The notes under the pieces: generated by a model
The model's database searches: none
What the model was told of the DNA's origin: nothing
What the model saw: only the letters and a program-made list of their open reading frames with translations
DNA from: Gracilaria domingensis
Taxonomy: Eukaryota > Rhodophyta > Florideophyceae > Gracilariales > Gracilariaceae
Direction of reading: 5' to 3'
Length of the DNA stretch: 22,065 nt
Assembly: GCA_022539475.1 (NCBI GenBank)
Contig: VCMS01000503.1
Location: 1 to 22,065 of the forward strand
Translations under genes and position numbers: made by a program
Shown here: positions 1 to 9,475 of the stretch, piece after piece
Numbering within the stretch: position 1 is the first letter of the stretch
Layout of the letters: every line of letters starts with the position of its first letter

Positions 1-1716
1 CCACAGTCTCTCCAGATCTCTCGAACCGGGTGTACCTATAACCTTCCTACTTTCTCCTTCAAAATCTCGTGATGTCGAAAGCAATGCTAACCAACAGATT
101 TCTCCGCTCCCGGACAGCAGACTGCTCCCCAGCGGACCTTCCCAGAATCTGGACCTTTTTCCCTGGGCGGGCCTTCAAATCCCTGATGGCGATTCATACC
201 GTTTCCGTTCGGTTCCTCTGTATCCACAGTACTCTGTGTTCCAAAGCCCTGACTTGGGCGCGTGAACGCATCCGATCATAGCTTACCGTGCGCAATTCCA
301 ACTTGGATTCGCGTATCGTATGCATCAACCGTGATCCCTGCAGCACACGCGTTTATTCCCGGGACCTTGTTCCATACCGTAGCGGTAATTGACGCCGCAT
401 TGATCGACTCGATTCCGATAATGTGTACTCCCTGTTGACCTTCCAGTTGCTGGTTGCCAGTCGTGGATTAGGGCGCCTGCGCGAGCGAATCTCTTTCATC
501 TCCGCGTGAGACATGCAGACTCGTGATGACGCGAGAAGAAACATGGCGAGAATCGCATACCAACGCTTGGTCCGTACCCCTGGTAATACCTCATTTCCGT
601 CCGAGTACGGGTTCGATGTTGCCATCTTCCGAACTCGCGGAGAAGAATCTTACGGTGCCAACTTGGCTGCCCTTGCGCGACTATCCAACATTTGATGGAT
701 TAGCGCGGACCGGTTGTCCGTGAGGAATTGTTGTGATGGAGCGACGTTGTCCGTGCCGAGTTTCTTATATATGGCGAAGCAAGATTACTTGCATGACGCG
801 GCGTCCGGTATGAACGCAAGCTCGTTCCGAATTCGGACTTGGTACTACCAGAACGTGGAAAGCCGAGCGATTCGCAGCGCGATCCCTTATGGACGTCATC
901 CACTCTGCCCGATTGGTTGGGGTATGGTGGTAAGTTCCTCGTGGATTGTCTTCCATTTGCCATCCGTGCTTGACTCTATTAGTTGAAGTCTCTGGTGCCA
1001 ACCGACAAAGCAGTTTCCTGTCCGTGTTTCCAAACCGATGGATGCCCTTGTGGCGGTTCCTTCTATGGAAAGCGCATGACCAGTGCGAAATTGGTTCTCC
1101 GATGCACTCAAAACAATCCTCGTACGCTTGACCTGCGGAGTTCTTCTGGGGGTGAAGTCCAACTTGGAAGAAACTCAAGATACCTGGTCATGTCATTTGA
1201 CAGCTGAAATTGGGAACCGTGCCCTTTTAACCATCGTGGTCGTGGAGAGCCTAGGGTCTTCGACGTTCTCCAGTACGTAGGAGTTACCTATAGCGGTGAT
1301 TTCTTCTATTAAGATCTTACGAGGGTGGTTATGTCGCCTGCCTCAGCTAGCGGGCCAGTTTCGAGACGCACCGCGTATCATCCTCCTCACGGGACACCCG
1401 AGCGGGGTATTTGATGCTGACGAATTCGCACTGCCGCCGACCTCGCCTGATTCAATAGAGACCCGACGCAGTGGGCGTTGACCAAGAATGGTGGAAATGT
1501 GGCGCTCTGGTGCGGACTTTGGTTTACAACCAGCAAGGGCAATCACGTGTGGCTGACCCAGAAGCGTTACCATCTCGCCAGTTCCTGACCTTAATGGTGT
1601 GACATCCCGGGAACGTTCCACGACGGGAATAGTTACTGCGCATTTCGCGCGCAGTACTTCAATCATGAGTAACTTCCTTTGTGGGATGCGTCGGAACGTC
1701 TTGGCGTTGACGCAAA
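1..1716. other. No recognised gene; unassigned DNA
   Basis: Open frames are all under 140 codons (longest 765-1178 and 1343-1753, both minus) and show no motif I can name. No tRNA, rRNA, tandem array or clear terminal repeat was seen. Since the gypsy relic is on the minus strand and ends at about 3585, its 3' LTR could extend down into or towards this region, but I could not match it to any upstream copy. It may also hold older, unrecognisable transposon sequence. Confidence 0.4.
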
Positions 1717-1980
1717 CTACATGACCTGAAATGATAGGTAAAACGAAATACACAAACCAACAACTAGTGTAACTCTGATAAGTCTTCTTGCTTCTTCTTC
1801 GGTCAGATTTCTTCTTATTCTCCCTGAATTCTCATAATGACCGTTATCGGTAAAATCTTCATGACCATAGTTGGTAAAATCCATTCCTGGTTGACTATCC
1901 TTCGATACTTCATTCGCAATTATCTTCTTCTTCTTCTTCACGGGACTACGTCGAAGTCTTCTCTTCTCATTCTCGAGCAA
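1717..1980 (-). other. Low-complexity 87-codon open frame with an octapeptide repeat
   Basis: The minus-strand frame contains a run of five lysines (from a CTT-rich tract on the plus strand at about 1922-1939), then two imperfect 8-residue units, DFTNYGHE and DFTDNGHY, then acidic and arginine-rich sequence. In DNA the repeat is two adjacent 24-bp units at 1837-1860 and 1861-1884, with 17 of 24 positions identical. The frame ends in a hydrophobic segment of about 20 residues (VTLVVGLCISFYLSFQVM). I do not recognise a family. It may be a decayed exon or simply an expanded microsatellite that happens to be open. Confidence 0.2.
1922..1939. repeat. CTT/GAA microsatellite
   Basis: An uninterrupted run of about six CTT units on the plus strand. 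A looser pyrimidine-rich stretch with the same triplet lies upstream at about 1780-1820, so the whole 1770-1940 segment is strongly strand-asymmetric. Confidence 0.85.
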
Positions 1981-2220
1981 CGAGAGTTTCTCGCGGCTAA
2001 GCCGGTCATGCTACATGTAGCGTCCACCCATATGGCTTTCGCCGGATCTTGGGCGGTAGCGCGGTAACGGGCTCGGTGATAGCGAAACAATGAAAGTAGC
2101 CTAGGCAGGGTGTCGCTCACTGTTCGGATTGGTGCTCCGAAGGCGGAAATCCATACCATCGGCACACGAGAAATCCATTCTCCATTTGGGCTTGTTTGTG
2201 AGTTCACAAGTTTTTTCACA

Positions 2221-2232
2221 ACGTACGTACGT
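2221..2232. repeat. (ACGT)3 tandem and palindromic run
   Basis: Three perfect copies of ACGT form a 12-bp self-complementary sequence. Functional meaning is unknown; a chance microsatellite is the simplest reading. Confidence 0.8.
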
Positions 2233-2235
2233 GAA

Positions 2236-2700
2236 TCATCCCAGCTTGCTCGGTACGTTGAATTCCCCATGTGTCTCCCTGACGCGTATTCCCAAGATGT
2301 ATGCCGGGTATAAGAGTCCAGCCCTGACGGAGTATGAATCCTCAACAACCAGTGTGTCACAATCAAGCACAATGTATCGATTCACGTCGTGTGTTTGTAA
2401 TGCACAGTGATACTTGAGCCAAATAGGTTTCTCAGTAATGAGGGCACGAGCTCGATCGTCACAAGCCACATATTCCATACGAATTGAGAACGTAGTGCGA
2501 AGTGTATTGCGATCTCGATAGCGAGTTATCCCTGTCATATCTAAGGTATGAACCGTTCCGACGGTGGAGCTCCGCGTTACCGCGCGTGTTCGTGCAAGTG
2601 CAAAAGAATTCCATTGGTGGTAACATTCAACACACGGTGGCTCTGTGCAACTGAGATTCCATTGGGGAACAATCGCCAGTGGCCATTGTAATTCAAACAT
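2236..2700 (-). other. Unrecognised 154-codon open frame
   Basis: One of the longest open frames in the window, on the same strand as the gypsy relic and about 900 bp past its pol end. Its N-terminal part overlaps the degenerate tandem repeat at 2598-2870 and gives repeated W-N/D-S-like segments (PQWNLSC, HQWNSFA) with several Cys. The C-terminal part (TVHTLDMTGITRYR ... ICGLR-like) has no motif I can name. It could be a remnant of another element's gag/protease, a host exon, or chance. No start context or splice evidence supports expression. Confidence 0.15.
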
Positions 2701-2870
2701 TTCTGCTGTGCAACACCATCAATTGGTTCGTTCATCTGCCACGTGGAAGTGTGCAAACCATTTCATTCGTAGGCACTCTAATCTAACAGTTGGACATGAT
2801 ATTCTGCACGGGGTGATGTGCCAACGAATCCCATTGTTGGGGCACACATCAAGTTGTCCTGTGCCAGCCG
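2598..2870. repeat. Degenerate two-part tandem repeat, period about 110 bp
   Basis: The hexamer GTGCMA recurs at 2598, 2645, 2708, 2751, 2818 and 2861. Spacings alternate 47, 63, 43, 67, 43, so alternate copies are 110, 106, 110 and 110 bp apart. Several copies are followed within a few bases by a variant of ATTCCATTGG (2608-2617, 2656-2665, 2716-2725, 2827-2836). The sequence between anchors also aligns partly, for example CAGTGGCCATTGTAATTC against CAGTTGGACATGATATTC. This suggests about 2.5 copies of a bipartite unit, much diverged. An alignment with gaps is needed to give an identity value. Confidence 0.5.
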
Positions 2871-3584
2871 ATCATTACAGTGGCTGACGCGGCACGCTCA
2901 GAGCAGAGAGAGAGCCAAATTGGGCCGATTTTCCTTGCGCAACTGCACGCCTTTTGTAAACGATACAAGACGTTTCACAAGGGTCGGTTGAAAAACCTTT
3001 TTAGGTTATGTAGTCGTTCGCCCCAAGCGGGAGAACACGCGTTCGCAATTCTGACGCTGAATGTAGTACAAGCGAGTGGGCACGTGCTCTGCGGCGGGCC
3101 TTGAGTCTCCCACGAGGCATTAGCCATGCATTATCGCATGACCTGAACAAGGTAGACTCGATGAAGTTAGTCTGGGCAAGCGCAAGCCAGGGTCTGCGAT
3201 TACACATCTTTTGTAAGTCACAAACGTTTCCTAACGGAAGTAAACCATATTGGTTCTGAGACATTTCACGTGGCAAGTCATGCGCCGCGAGGTGCGGGCA
3301 CTGTATCGTAGAACGAAACAAACGTCATGCATCTCTTCCGCCTTCTCAAGTCTGGATACCGATGCGGTTTAACAACTCTGGCGGTGGGGTTACATCGGGC
3401 GTGTGGATCCACAGAATTCTCAGAATTCTCATTTTTAGTCAGTAGTATGAAGAAATTAAGCCGATCCTGCGCAAAGCTAGTCAGCCTCGATCCGGATGCG
3501 GGACTGTGCGAGCGCCGTGACCGCGAATTAGCTTAGTTGCCTTGAATTACCCTGTGGGGGTTCCGTGATAGTTTCCCCAGTAGG
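2871..3584. other. Unassigned DNA next to the gypsy pol end
   Basis: No recognisable coding sequence; open frames are 106 codons or shorter. This is where the 3' untranslated region and the start of the 3' LTR of the minus-strand gypsy relic should be. I found no polypurine tract followed by a TG...CA-bounded segment repeated upstream of the element. Confidence 0.35.
3412..3429. repeat. Two tandem copies of CAGAATTCT
   Basis: A perfect 9-bp unit is repeated head to tail. Each copy contains the palindrome AGAATTCT. A local duplication is the simplest reading. Confidence 0.8.
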
Positions 3585-4650
3585 AGGGAGCAACAGTGAC
3601 ACGATGGGCGGGAAGAGCCGGTATGAAGGCCATGATATCCAGTACTAACATGTCCGTCCAATATGATAATACCTTATAGGCCCTTCAGTCAATAGGAAGA
3701 GAGTTTTTCCTTGGTTCCTTTTAGATTTTAATATTCCTTATCGGAAAAAGACAACGGTCGCAAGGTCTAGAACCTGAGGGAGCGTGTACCAATGCGCTTG
3801 GTCAAAGTTACCTTGTATAGCACTTGTGCTTTAGACATAGCTTTCCGAGCGACCGGACCATGTTTCTAGCCAGAAGCCTTCCAGGTACCCGAATATTAAC
3901 CGGTGGAAGGGTAAGGTTCTAACTTGGGTTTAGACTCGATAAGCGACGGAGGCGGTATCCCGAATACGACGCCTCATAATGGGGATAAACCGGTAACACA
4001 GTAGACCCTGTGTGTTGTAGGCACGTAATTAGCGCTGTACCTGTGAGATACGTCCCAATATCTAATGTTGTTATTTCTGATACAGAGGATCCCGAATTCG
4101 TAAGACACGTACGGTGAACCGTTTCAACTTAAGTCCGTGTCCCTTGGGGATGATAATGTAGTGGTAAACAGATTCCTGACATCAAGGATACGCAGACGTC
4201 CTTGAAAGAATTTCGAAGCGAATTGCCCCTCCATTGTCGGATAGACCGAAACAGGTGGGCCGTAACAAAATCCAAGCTAAAACGAACGCTGAGCTATCGC
4301 GTTGCAGATGATGTCCTAAAGAAACTGGTACGACAATTGGGAAACACTGCGGTAAAAACCAAAACAAACGATTTGACCACAACGGGTACGAAGTAGCGGT
4401 CCCAAGAATGTATCAGTCTGCACAGAACTCTCAGTGGAGCCTTGCAGGAAAAGGCGTGAGCTTTCTTTGAAGTATTCGCGAAAGACGGACATTGTTCTTC
4501 GCAGCATTCCGGACGACAGCGGCGAACTTGCGGTGTAGCAGTTCTAACCAGCCATTGCGCGGGCCAAACTAGGAACTCTGCGTAGGTCAAATACAACTTC
4601 CTTCCAACCAAGGATGGCACACATTTAACAATTGCAGATGTAAAAACTCC
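3585..4650 (-). pseudogene. Integrase remnant with GPY/F-like C-terminus of the Ty3/gypsy pol
   Basis: Integrase inserts the DNA copy into the host genome. Motifs appear in order but in shifting frames: NNVRLSR at 4496..4476 (just after the degraded HHCC zinc-binding part), TDTFLGPLLRT with the first catalytic Asp, LSDNGG with the second Asp at 4244..4227, FASKFFQ, HPQG at 4152..4141, and a Glu codon at 4125..4123 within the usual 'Q-x-E-R-x-N' block, preceded by a stop. Further on come PPPSLIESKPKLEP (about 3950..3909), ARKAMSKAQ (about 3853..3811) and KRIGTRSLRF. GPYKVL follows with one base missing (GPY/F domain, about 3690-3600), then HRVTVAP at about 3606-3587, where pol probably ended. 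The D,D,E residues survive as codons, but the frame is destroyed. Confidence 0.93.
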
Positions 4651-5440
4651 TGCTTAGGAGTATGAGTACCTGACAATCTGTTGGAATGTTCCTTATTGAA
4701 ACAGAACAACCAAAATAACTTTGGTCATTCATACGAACGGGATCTGAAAACCCCCCATTGAGGCGGAGAAGCGTCCTGGTTACAGTAAATGGAGATGGAC
4801 AACTTGCTCTCTTAGTCATCTTCCTCAGATAATTAGGGCACGAAGGAACCCGACGCGGGTTCAGTGGATTAGGTAACGAATAAATCGCACACACGTAGTA
4901 TCTTATTTCTAACGAAATTAAAGTAATAGTATTTCACAGAAAGTTTCGTGGTGTCGCCGTCAAACTATCCTGGCATTACCAAAAACATTTCGGTACGTCG
5001 GGGTTCTTCCTTGCGATTATAAGCGTTAGTCCTAGCCGAGAAATGGCATCTGTTTGCCATTCAAAGAACCTTTCTTATAGTGAATTTCGAAGTCGAATTC
5101 TCGCTTAGCGGAAGACGCCCGCATAACTGCTAAAGGGTCCGAATTCCGAAGAGCCACGGAGAGCCGAAATGGTCGGCTATCAACACGAACGTGAGTACCT
5201 TAAGTAGGGTCGCAGTAGTTTCAATTGCCCAGACGAGGGGTAAACATTCTTTCTCAGACACTGAGTAGTTTTCTCTTGAACATCAGATGCTTGACCAATA
5301 TCCATCGGTTTAACGAGTTCCGTCTTCCAAGTTTTGGAACATAAGGACCAAGCTTGGTAGGTACTGATTAGCGTCTGTGTCAACGAATGGTAACCAGGAT
5401 GTAAATGCAAAAACTGGTGGTGACTTCACAGCGCTCGCAC

Positions 5441-5515
5441 AGGGACTGAGAATGCGAAGCTGCCGCTTCCCCTGAAGGGGTGCCAGCTCAAGCTGGCCTG
5501 CCATTCTCAAACCCT
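5441..5515. other. Four-way-junction-like set of nested hairpins
   Basis: An outer stem pairs TGAGAATG (5447-5454) with CATTCTCA (5502-5509), extended past a small internal loop by AGGG (5441-5444) with CCCT (5512-5515). Inside lie three hairpins: GAAGC-TGCC-GCTTC (5456-5469), CCCC-TGAA-GGGG (5469-5480, sharing one C) and GCCAGC-TCAA-GCTGGC (5482-5497). The overall shape is cloverleaf-like and 75 nt long. It sits within the degraded RT-to-RNase H connection of the gypsy pol. It lacks tRNA signature loops. Single stems of this size are expected by chance in 22 kb, so only the clustering is notable. Confidence 0.6.
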
Positions 5516-5540
5516 CCGTTAACGGGAACCGAGATCTCGG
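5516..5540. repeat. Two adjacent perfect palindromes
   Basis: CCGTTAACGG (5516-5525) and CCGAGATCTCGG (5529-5540) are perfect 10-bp and 12-bp palindromes three bases apart, directly beside the hairpin cluster at 5441-5515. Confidence 0.85.
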
Positions 5541-5736
5541 CAAAATTCTGAAGAATCTACGATATCACGTTCAAAGTCCAAGAAAAAGAATGGGTAGGAG
5601 CCGTTTGATTGGTCGGGATCTTTGGCTCCTTTCAATGACTTACACCGTTAACTTTCTCATCGAAAGCTTGCGGGACGTGATCGTACATGCCAAGATACTT
5701 GAACCAAATCGGTGAAAAACTCGCACTTCTGTAACT

Positions 5737-6412
5737 TCAGAAGTTATTCCGGATTGCGGGAGTAACAACGTCATGATTTCTCGCCACATGAGACAGAATG
5801 TCATCCTGGTTTGAAAAGATGATGGATGTCATCAAGGTTAACAAACGGTCTTTCCACTTGTATGCAGCCAGTAGAAACATCCAATGCCTTTGAACGTACG
5901 GGTGCATTTTTGAGCCCAAAGGGCATTCGTTTGAAGCGATACAAGCCTGATGGCATAAGAAACCGGTTTTGTTACGGTCTTCCGTGCGGGTAGGAACTTG
6001 CCAATATCCCCAATTCGCGCCGAGGGCCGTGAAAACCTGAGCAATCCCTAGTGAGTCAATGCATTCCTCCATTCGTGGAATCGGGGAGACGTTCTTAACT
6101 GTAACCGAATTGAGGCGACGGCAATCAATACAGAATCGCCACGATCCGTCCTTCTTAGCAGCTAGTACTACCGGTGATGCCCACGGGGATTGGGGTCGGT
6201 TCGATGACTCCAGCATCTTCCTCAACTTGAGCTTCTTCTTCTTTACTAGCCTTAGAGCAAGCCCTATAAGGGTGTTGCGCTATTGGCCGAGTGTTCAAAA
6301 GGAGATCAATTCTGTGCTCGGTAATCGAGATCTTCCCTAGGGAACCGTCCCACATCGGGGTAAACTGTCCTCCACATATCACGTCAATTCTCCGATGATG
6401 TGTCTGGTACAT
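5737..6412 (-). pseudogene. Reverse transcriptase remnant of the Ty3/gypsy pol
   Basis: The clearest coding relic in the window. One frame (6412..6155) carries the N-terminal approach: MWDGSLGKI, EHRIDLL, NTRPIAQHPYRA, AGVIEPT. A second (6225..5737) carries SPWASPVVL, DGSWRFCIDCRRLN, PIPRMEECIDSLG, FTALGANWGYWQVP and EDRNKTGFLCHQ. These are the conserved blocks of Ty3/gypsy RT, which copies element RNA into DNA. Motif A normally has Asp after 'FTAL'; here it is Gly, a loss of a catalytic residue. The YxDD box is out of frame in the 162-codon ORF because one base is missing, but the neighbouring frame reads VNLDD at 5842..5828, so both catalytic Asp codons survive in DNA. The thumb segment is degraded. 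The enzyme is dead as it stands. Confidence 0.95.
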
Positions 6413-6989
6413 GTTCCAGATTCATTTCTTCAATTCTATATGGACCTCTTGTTCTTGTCCAGGGGTACTAGGCCTTTGCCTCAGCTCAATGGTGTTGCGT
6501 TCGGCGTAACCCTGACATCGCGAAACGGTTGCAATTAGCGTCTCTTCCCCCCTTCGCCGATACGTGGAGGGTAACGCTTTGGTAGGGTGTGAAGCGCGGC
6601 AATGCGGCATAATGACCAATAACCTGGTGTTTGTTAGCCCATTGAGGTTTAGGCCCCAAATTGGCTAATCAAAAGTTTTAAGGCTCCGAGTCAATAGCCA
6701 CAATCTACATTTAGCGAGACAAGACGACGAGAATCATACACGGATTGGATCGTTTTGCCGACACGTAAACTGGCTGGTACCGAGCTCGACAGTGTCCCCA
6801 GGTTTGGATTCCGCCGGAAGTCGAAATAACCGAGAGAACGAGTAAAGTTCATCCTGGTTTGGATTACCTGTGCGGCAGGGAGAAGGATGACGCTTGTAAA
6901 AGCTGCCGAAGCGGACCTTCCGAACAACGGAATGGCTCGAAACATCTTCCATTTTTCACACATTGGATGTCGTACGAATCGCCTTCGAG

Positions 6990-7330
6990 AACCTGGTGGC
7001 TAAAGTCCACCCTCAAATAACGGGACCAGCCATGATCGTCTGACGAGAAATCCAATTGGACGTACATTGCCGAGCCAACCATGCAGGTCAATAAGCCTTT
7101 CTCTCGTAATGGAGTGTTGTTGCATCGGCAATATCAGCGATGGACCTTGACGAATCAACGCCGTACCGGAGGCAATGTAACACGATTTGAACAAAAAGGG
7201 ACGCTCCTGTATCTAAACACATACTGCGAATCCATCCAACGGTTAGACAAGTCCAACGTCAGCGAAACCTTGGTAGTACGCTGGCCAATGACCATGGAAC
7301 CGATCCGGGACACGGGATTTTCATGCCGCA
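6990..7330 (-). pseudogene. Aspartic protease remnant of the Ty3/gypsy pol
   Basis: On the minus strand, codons at 7219..7199 read CLDTGAS, the catalytic signature of retroviral-type aspartic proteases, which cut the Gag-Pol polyprotein. The frame stays open for roughly 40 further codons and stops near 7083. In another frame (7091 downward) a continuation reads SSDDHGW and then YLRVDF. This fits the second half of the fold, where these elements usually carry an 'ILG-x-DF/WL' segment. The domain is therefore split by at least one frameshift. It lies between the gag-like remnant and reverse transcriptase, as expected for Ty3/gypsy. The active-site motif is clear; the rest of the domain is poorly conserved. 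Confidence 0.75.
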
Positions 7331-8048
7331 TCCACGGTCGGGCGCAGGACAAACCAAATTGTCTCGAGTTCACGTCGTGATTCAAGCCGTTCTAGTAAAG
7401 ATCTTGACTGAGGAGCGAGGCGATGATGACGCCTCGGCGCAACACTTTCCTCGACTCTGTGGGACCCTTCCGTTCGGTGGGAACTCCAAAAATTGTTTTC
7501 GAAGGCGTAATCCATCGAAGGCGGTTTGCCTCCGTAATTAGGCGGAACGACCTAGAGAAATTTTGAGGCTCTTGAGATATGCCGGCGTCCGGGTTGGAAG
7601 ACCGCTGCAACGGTATTTGCAGAAAGAACAGGAACAGGACCTTTTGTAAGGACAAATGGGAACCAGTCGCGCACGTTCTTCTCTCTAAGGCTCATAAGCT
7701 CGATAATTTCGCCATATCTTTCAGATGAATGACAAGTGGGTCGAAACTGAACCATGATTAGAAACTGGAGATTAGCGTTGAAATATCGAGGGTGGAGCGG
7801 GTATCTCGTACGGTTTATCCATTCCGTATTTGCGGAGTAGTTTTTATCCGCCAACCGGTCTACTGAAACGTATGATGTTTGTGCAATGGGACTTCGGTGC
7901 TACAACCCTGTTTCCCTTGCGTACGAGCCGGTTCTCAGAGGAAATGAGGTGGACGAGAAACCCGTACTAAGCAAGACTGTCCTGCCTCCTGGCTTTGAGC
8001 CCATAATGAACATTATCCACACCTGGATTTTTCCGTTACAACGGTGGA

Positions 8049-8435
8049 CTATCGAGAGTGATGGTGACTCTCCGCAGGAGTATTCCTAGAAGACCGATGT
8101 TTCGGTGTTGGCGAGTCAACGGCAATAGCATCTTCCCGTCTGCCTGGGCGAAAACTGAACCAGTTTTCCAGGTAGGTTTGCCTTCCTGTCGGATTCCCGA
8201 TACGGGACACAAGTGTCTGATGGCAGGATCTTAAACCACGCAAAACAAAGCGCATGCTCAGGTGAGAATAGTCATTGCCAAACGATGGAAAGTCTATTGA
8301 GCCGAGTCGTAGTAAAGGCGTTTCCGTTTCTCCCGGATTTCTGTTTTGTATGTGCCGTAAAGCCAAGGAGGCAGATAACTGGATCGGTGAACTGGTGGGT
8401 ATGACCCAAAGGTATTGAACAGTTCCGGCCAACAA
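8049..8435 (-). pseudogene. gag capsid-like remnant of the Ty3/gypsy element
   Basis: A 128-codon open frame just upstream, in element orientation, of the protease and RT remnants. Residues about 33-36 read PGET and residues 63-68 read FVLRGL. These fit a common gag capsid pattern in which a short 'PGET/GES...' turn precedes an F-x-x-GL helix followed by a polar stretch (here through QTLVSRIGNPT). Gag forms the particle that packages element RNA. The recognisable part covers only about 60 residues, and neither the gag start nor a zinc knuckle (CCHC) could be found. The assignment rests on a weak motif and mainly on position. It could instead be an unrelated open frame. Confidence 0.5.
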
Positions 8436-8439
8436 TTAC

Positions 8440-9400
8440 ACTCCCTCCGAGCACGGGAAACTCCACTGAGAGAACTGATCTTTCAGCTATTTCCTTTAAG
8501 AGTAAGGTAGTTCTACGAAAGCTGGGCTTCGAGTTCACATGAGTATGTCGGCTTCCGGATACGAAACCGGGGATAAGTCAGTACGAAATTGGCTCAACCT
8601 ACGGAAGTAGCGTGATCCTTCAGCGTGAGGGGTCACGGCGTCATTCACACACCGTTTTCTTCATTGAGACTTTCATTCACGTGAAGTACGATCAAGTGAT
8701 TGAATCAGTCCTAATGCGATATCATCGATACGAATATTACAGTTTTCCGACACAACAGGTATGTTAGAGGGCTCTCAACTCTATGTGCTTCCGACCCTTC
8801 CTTCGCGGTATGATGGTGCCGGCGCAGCATAGGTAACCTTGGATCCGTGGCCGTTGCTTCACGTCTCGCGAGCGGTCAGATATCGCCATCATTTGAGAGG
8901 AGGTCAGATGACTGAAGTAGTTATATACGTGTCGCAGTCGGACTCCAGAGACGAACCAAACGGTCTTCATACGTAGTCCGGACGGTCCCTTTGTCGGAAC
9001 TTCTTGAAGGAATGGACCGGATAGGAAATAGCGGCGGCACGAGGATCTTCCTTGCTCTGGGCAGACAATGAACTCTCATTTACGTTACTGGCGGAAGTGC
9101 TCGTGGCATCGAGAGGGAGAGATGCGACTCTTGGCTTGCATAATCATACCTGAGATCCGAAAACCAGTTTCGATATTCGATAAGAAAGGTCGGGCACCGA
9201 AACCTTGTACTAACATGAATATCTAATTATCTTGACTAACATGGTGCCGGTATTTGAGGTAACATCCCTAGAGTTGGGGCTTCCCGACACGAGAACGGAG
9301 AGTCTGAAATATCGTGCAATGATTCGCTATTCGATATAAATCCGGAGAACATGTTCTACAATTGGGATCTTCAACTCACTCAACCCGGTGAACCACGGTG
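8440..9400. other. No recognised gene; expected place of gag start and 5' leader of the gypsy relic
   Basis: Open frames are 88 codons or shorter. The N-terminal part of gag and the leader with the primer-binding site should lie here or just beyond in element orientation, but I see no recognisable gag start and no stretch complementary to a tRNA 3' end that I could vouch for. Confidence 0.35.
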
Positions 9401-9442
9401 ATGGTAAGTCAGATGCGCATGGGGATTTTTGTGGAAGGGTAC

Positions 9443-9475
9443 ATTAGAGACACCTTAAAATGTCTATTAGAGACA
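9443..9475. repeat. Short direct repeat ATTAGAGACA, two copies
   Basis: Perfect 10-bp copies lie at 9443-9452 and 9466-9475. The second copy overlaps a small hairpin, ATGTCT (9460-9465) with AGACAT (9471-9476). A TATAAAAG sequence follows on the plus strand at 9483-9490. Whether this is a promoter or an LTR piece cannot be told. Confidence 0.6.

Larger units (their letters stand above)
5180..5543 (-). pseudogene. RNase H remnant of the Ty3/gypsy pol
   Basis: Downstream of RT in element orientation, one frame (5543..5310) reads SPPVFAF and then LPFVDTDA (residues about 51-58). This is the usual connection into the first catalytic Asp of Ty3/gypsy RNase H, followed by the LEDGTR that normally precedes 'KPIGYWS'. 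A different frame at 5273..5223 reads ENYSVSEKECLPLVWAI, the block carrying the catalytic Glu. The following LLRPYL block is in yet another frame (ORF 5410..5180). At least two frameshifts therefore break the domain. RNase H removes the RNA strand of the RNA-DNA hybrid during reverse transcription. The start of this region overlaps a dense cluster of inverted repeats at 5441-5540. Confidence 0.92.
3585..8435 (-). mobile_element. Decayed Ty3/gypsy LTR retrotransposon (internal region)
   Basis: Read on the minus strand from high to low coordinates, this stretch gives gag-like sequence, a protease DTGAS motif, reverse transcriptase, RNase H, integrase with a D,D,E set, and a GPY/F-like tail. The order protease-RT-RNase H-integrase is diagnostic of Ty3/gypsy (Metaviridae). 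The pol reading moves among all three frames and meets in-frame stops, so this is an old inactive copy. The bounds are the outermost motifs I recognise. The flanking LTRs, primer-binding site and polypurine tract were not found and must lie outside. The conserved blocks resemble, from memory, families of oomycetes, early-diverging fungi and red algae; that placement is inference. Confidence 0.95.

Noticed and set aside
765..1178. 137-codon minus-strand frame considered as a zinc-binding protein because of Cys/His content
   Set aside because: The Cys and His spacing fits no known zinc-finger pattern, and length alone is expected by chance.
5441..5515. Cloverleaf-like fold considered as a tRNA gene
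   Set aside because: The hairpin loops are four bases (TGCC, TGAA, TCAA). On neither strand is there a T-loop (TTCRANY-like), a D-loop with GG, or a 7-nt anticodon loop. It also lies inside RT/RNase H coding sequence.
6193..6215. GGTTCGATGACTCC resembling a tRNA T-arm
   Set aside because: The stem bases do not pair, there are no D- or anticodon arms upstream, and the stretch lies within the RT relic.
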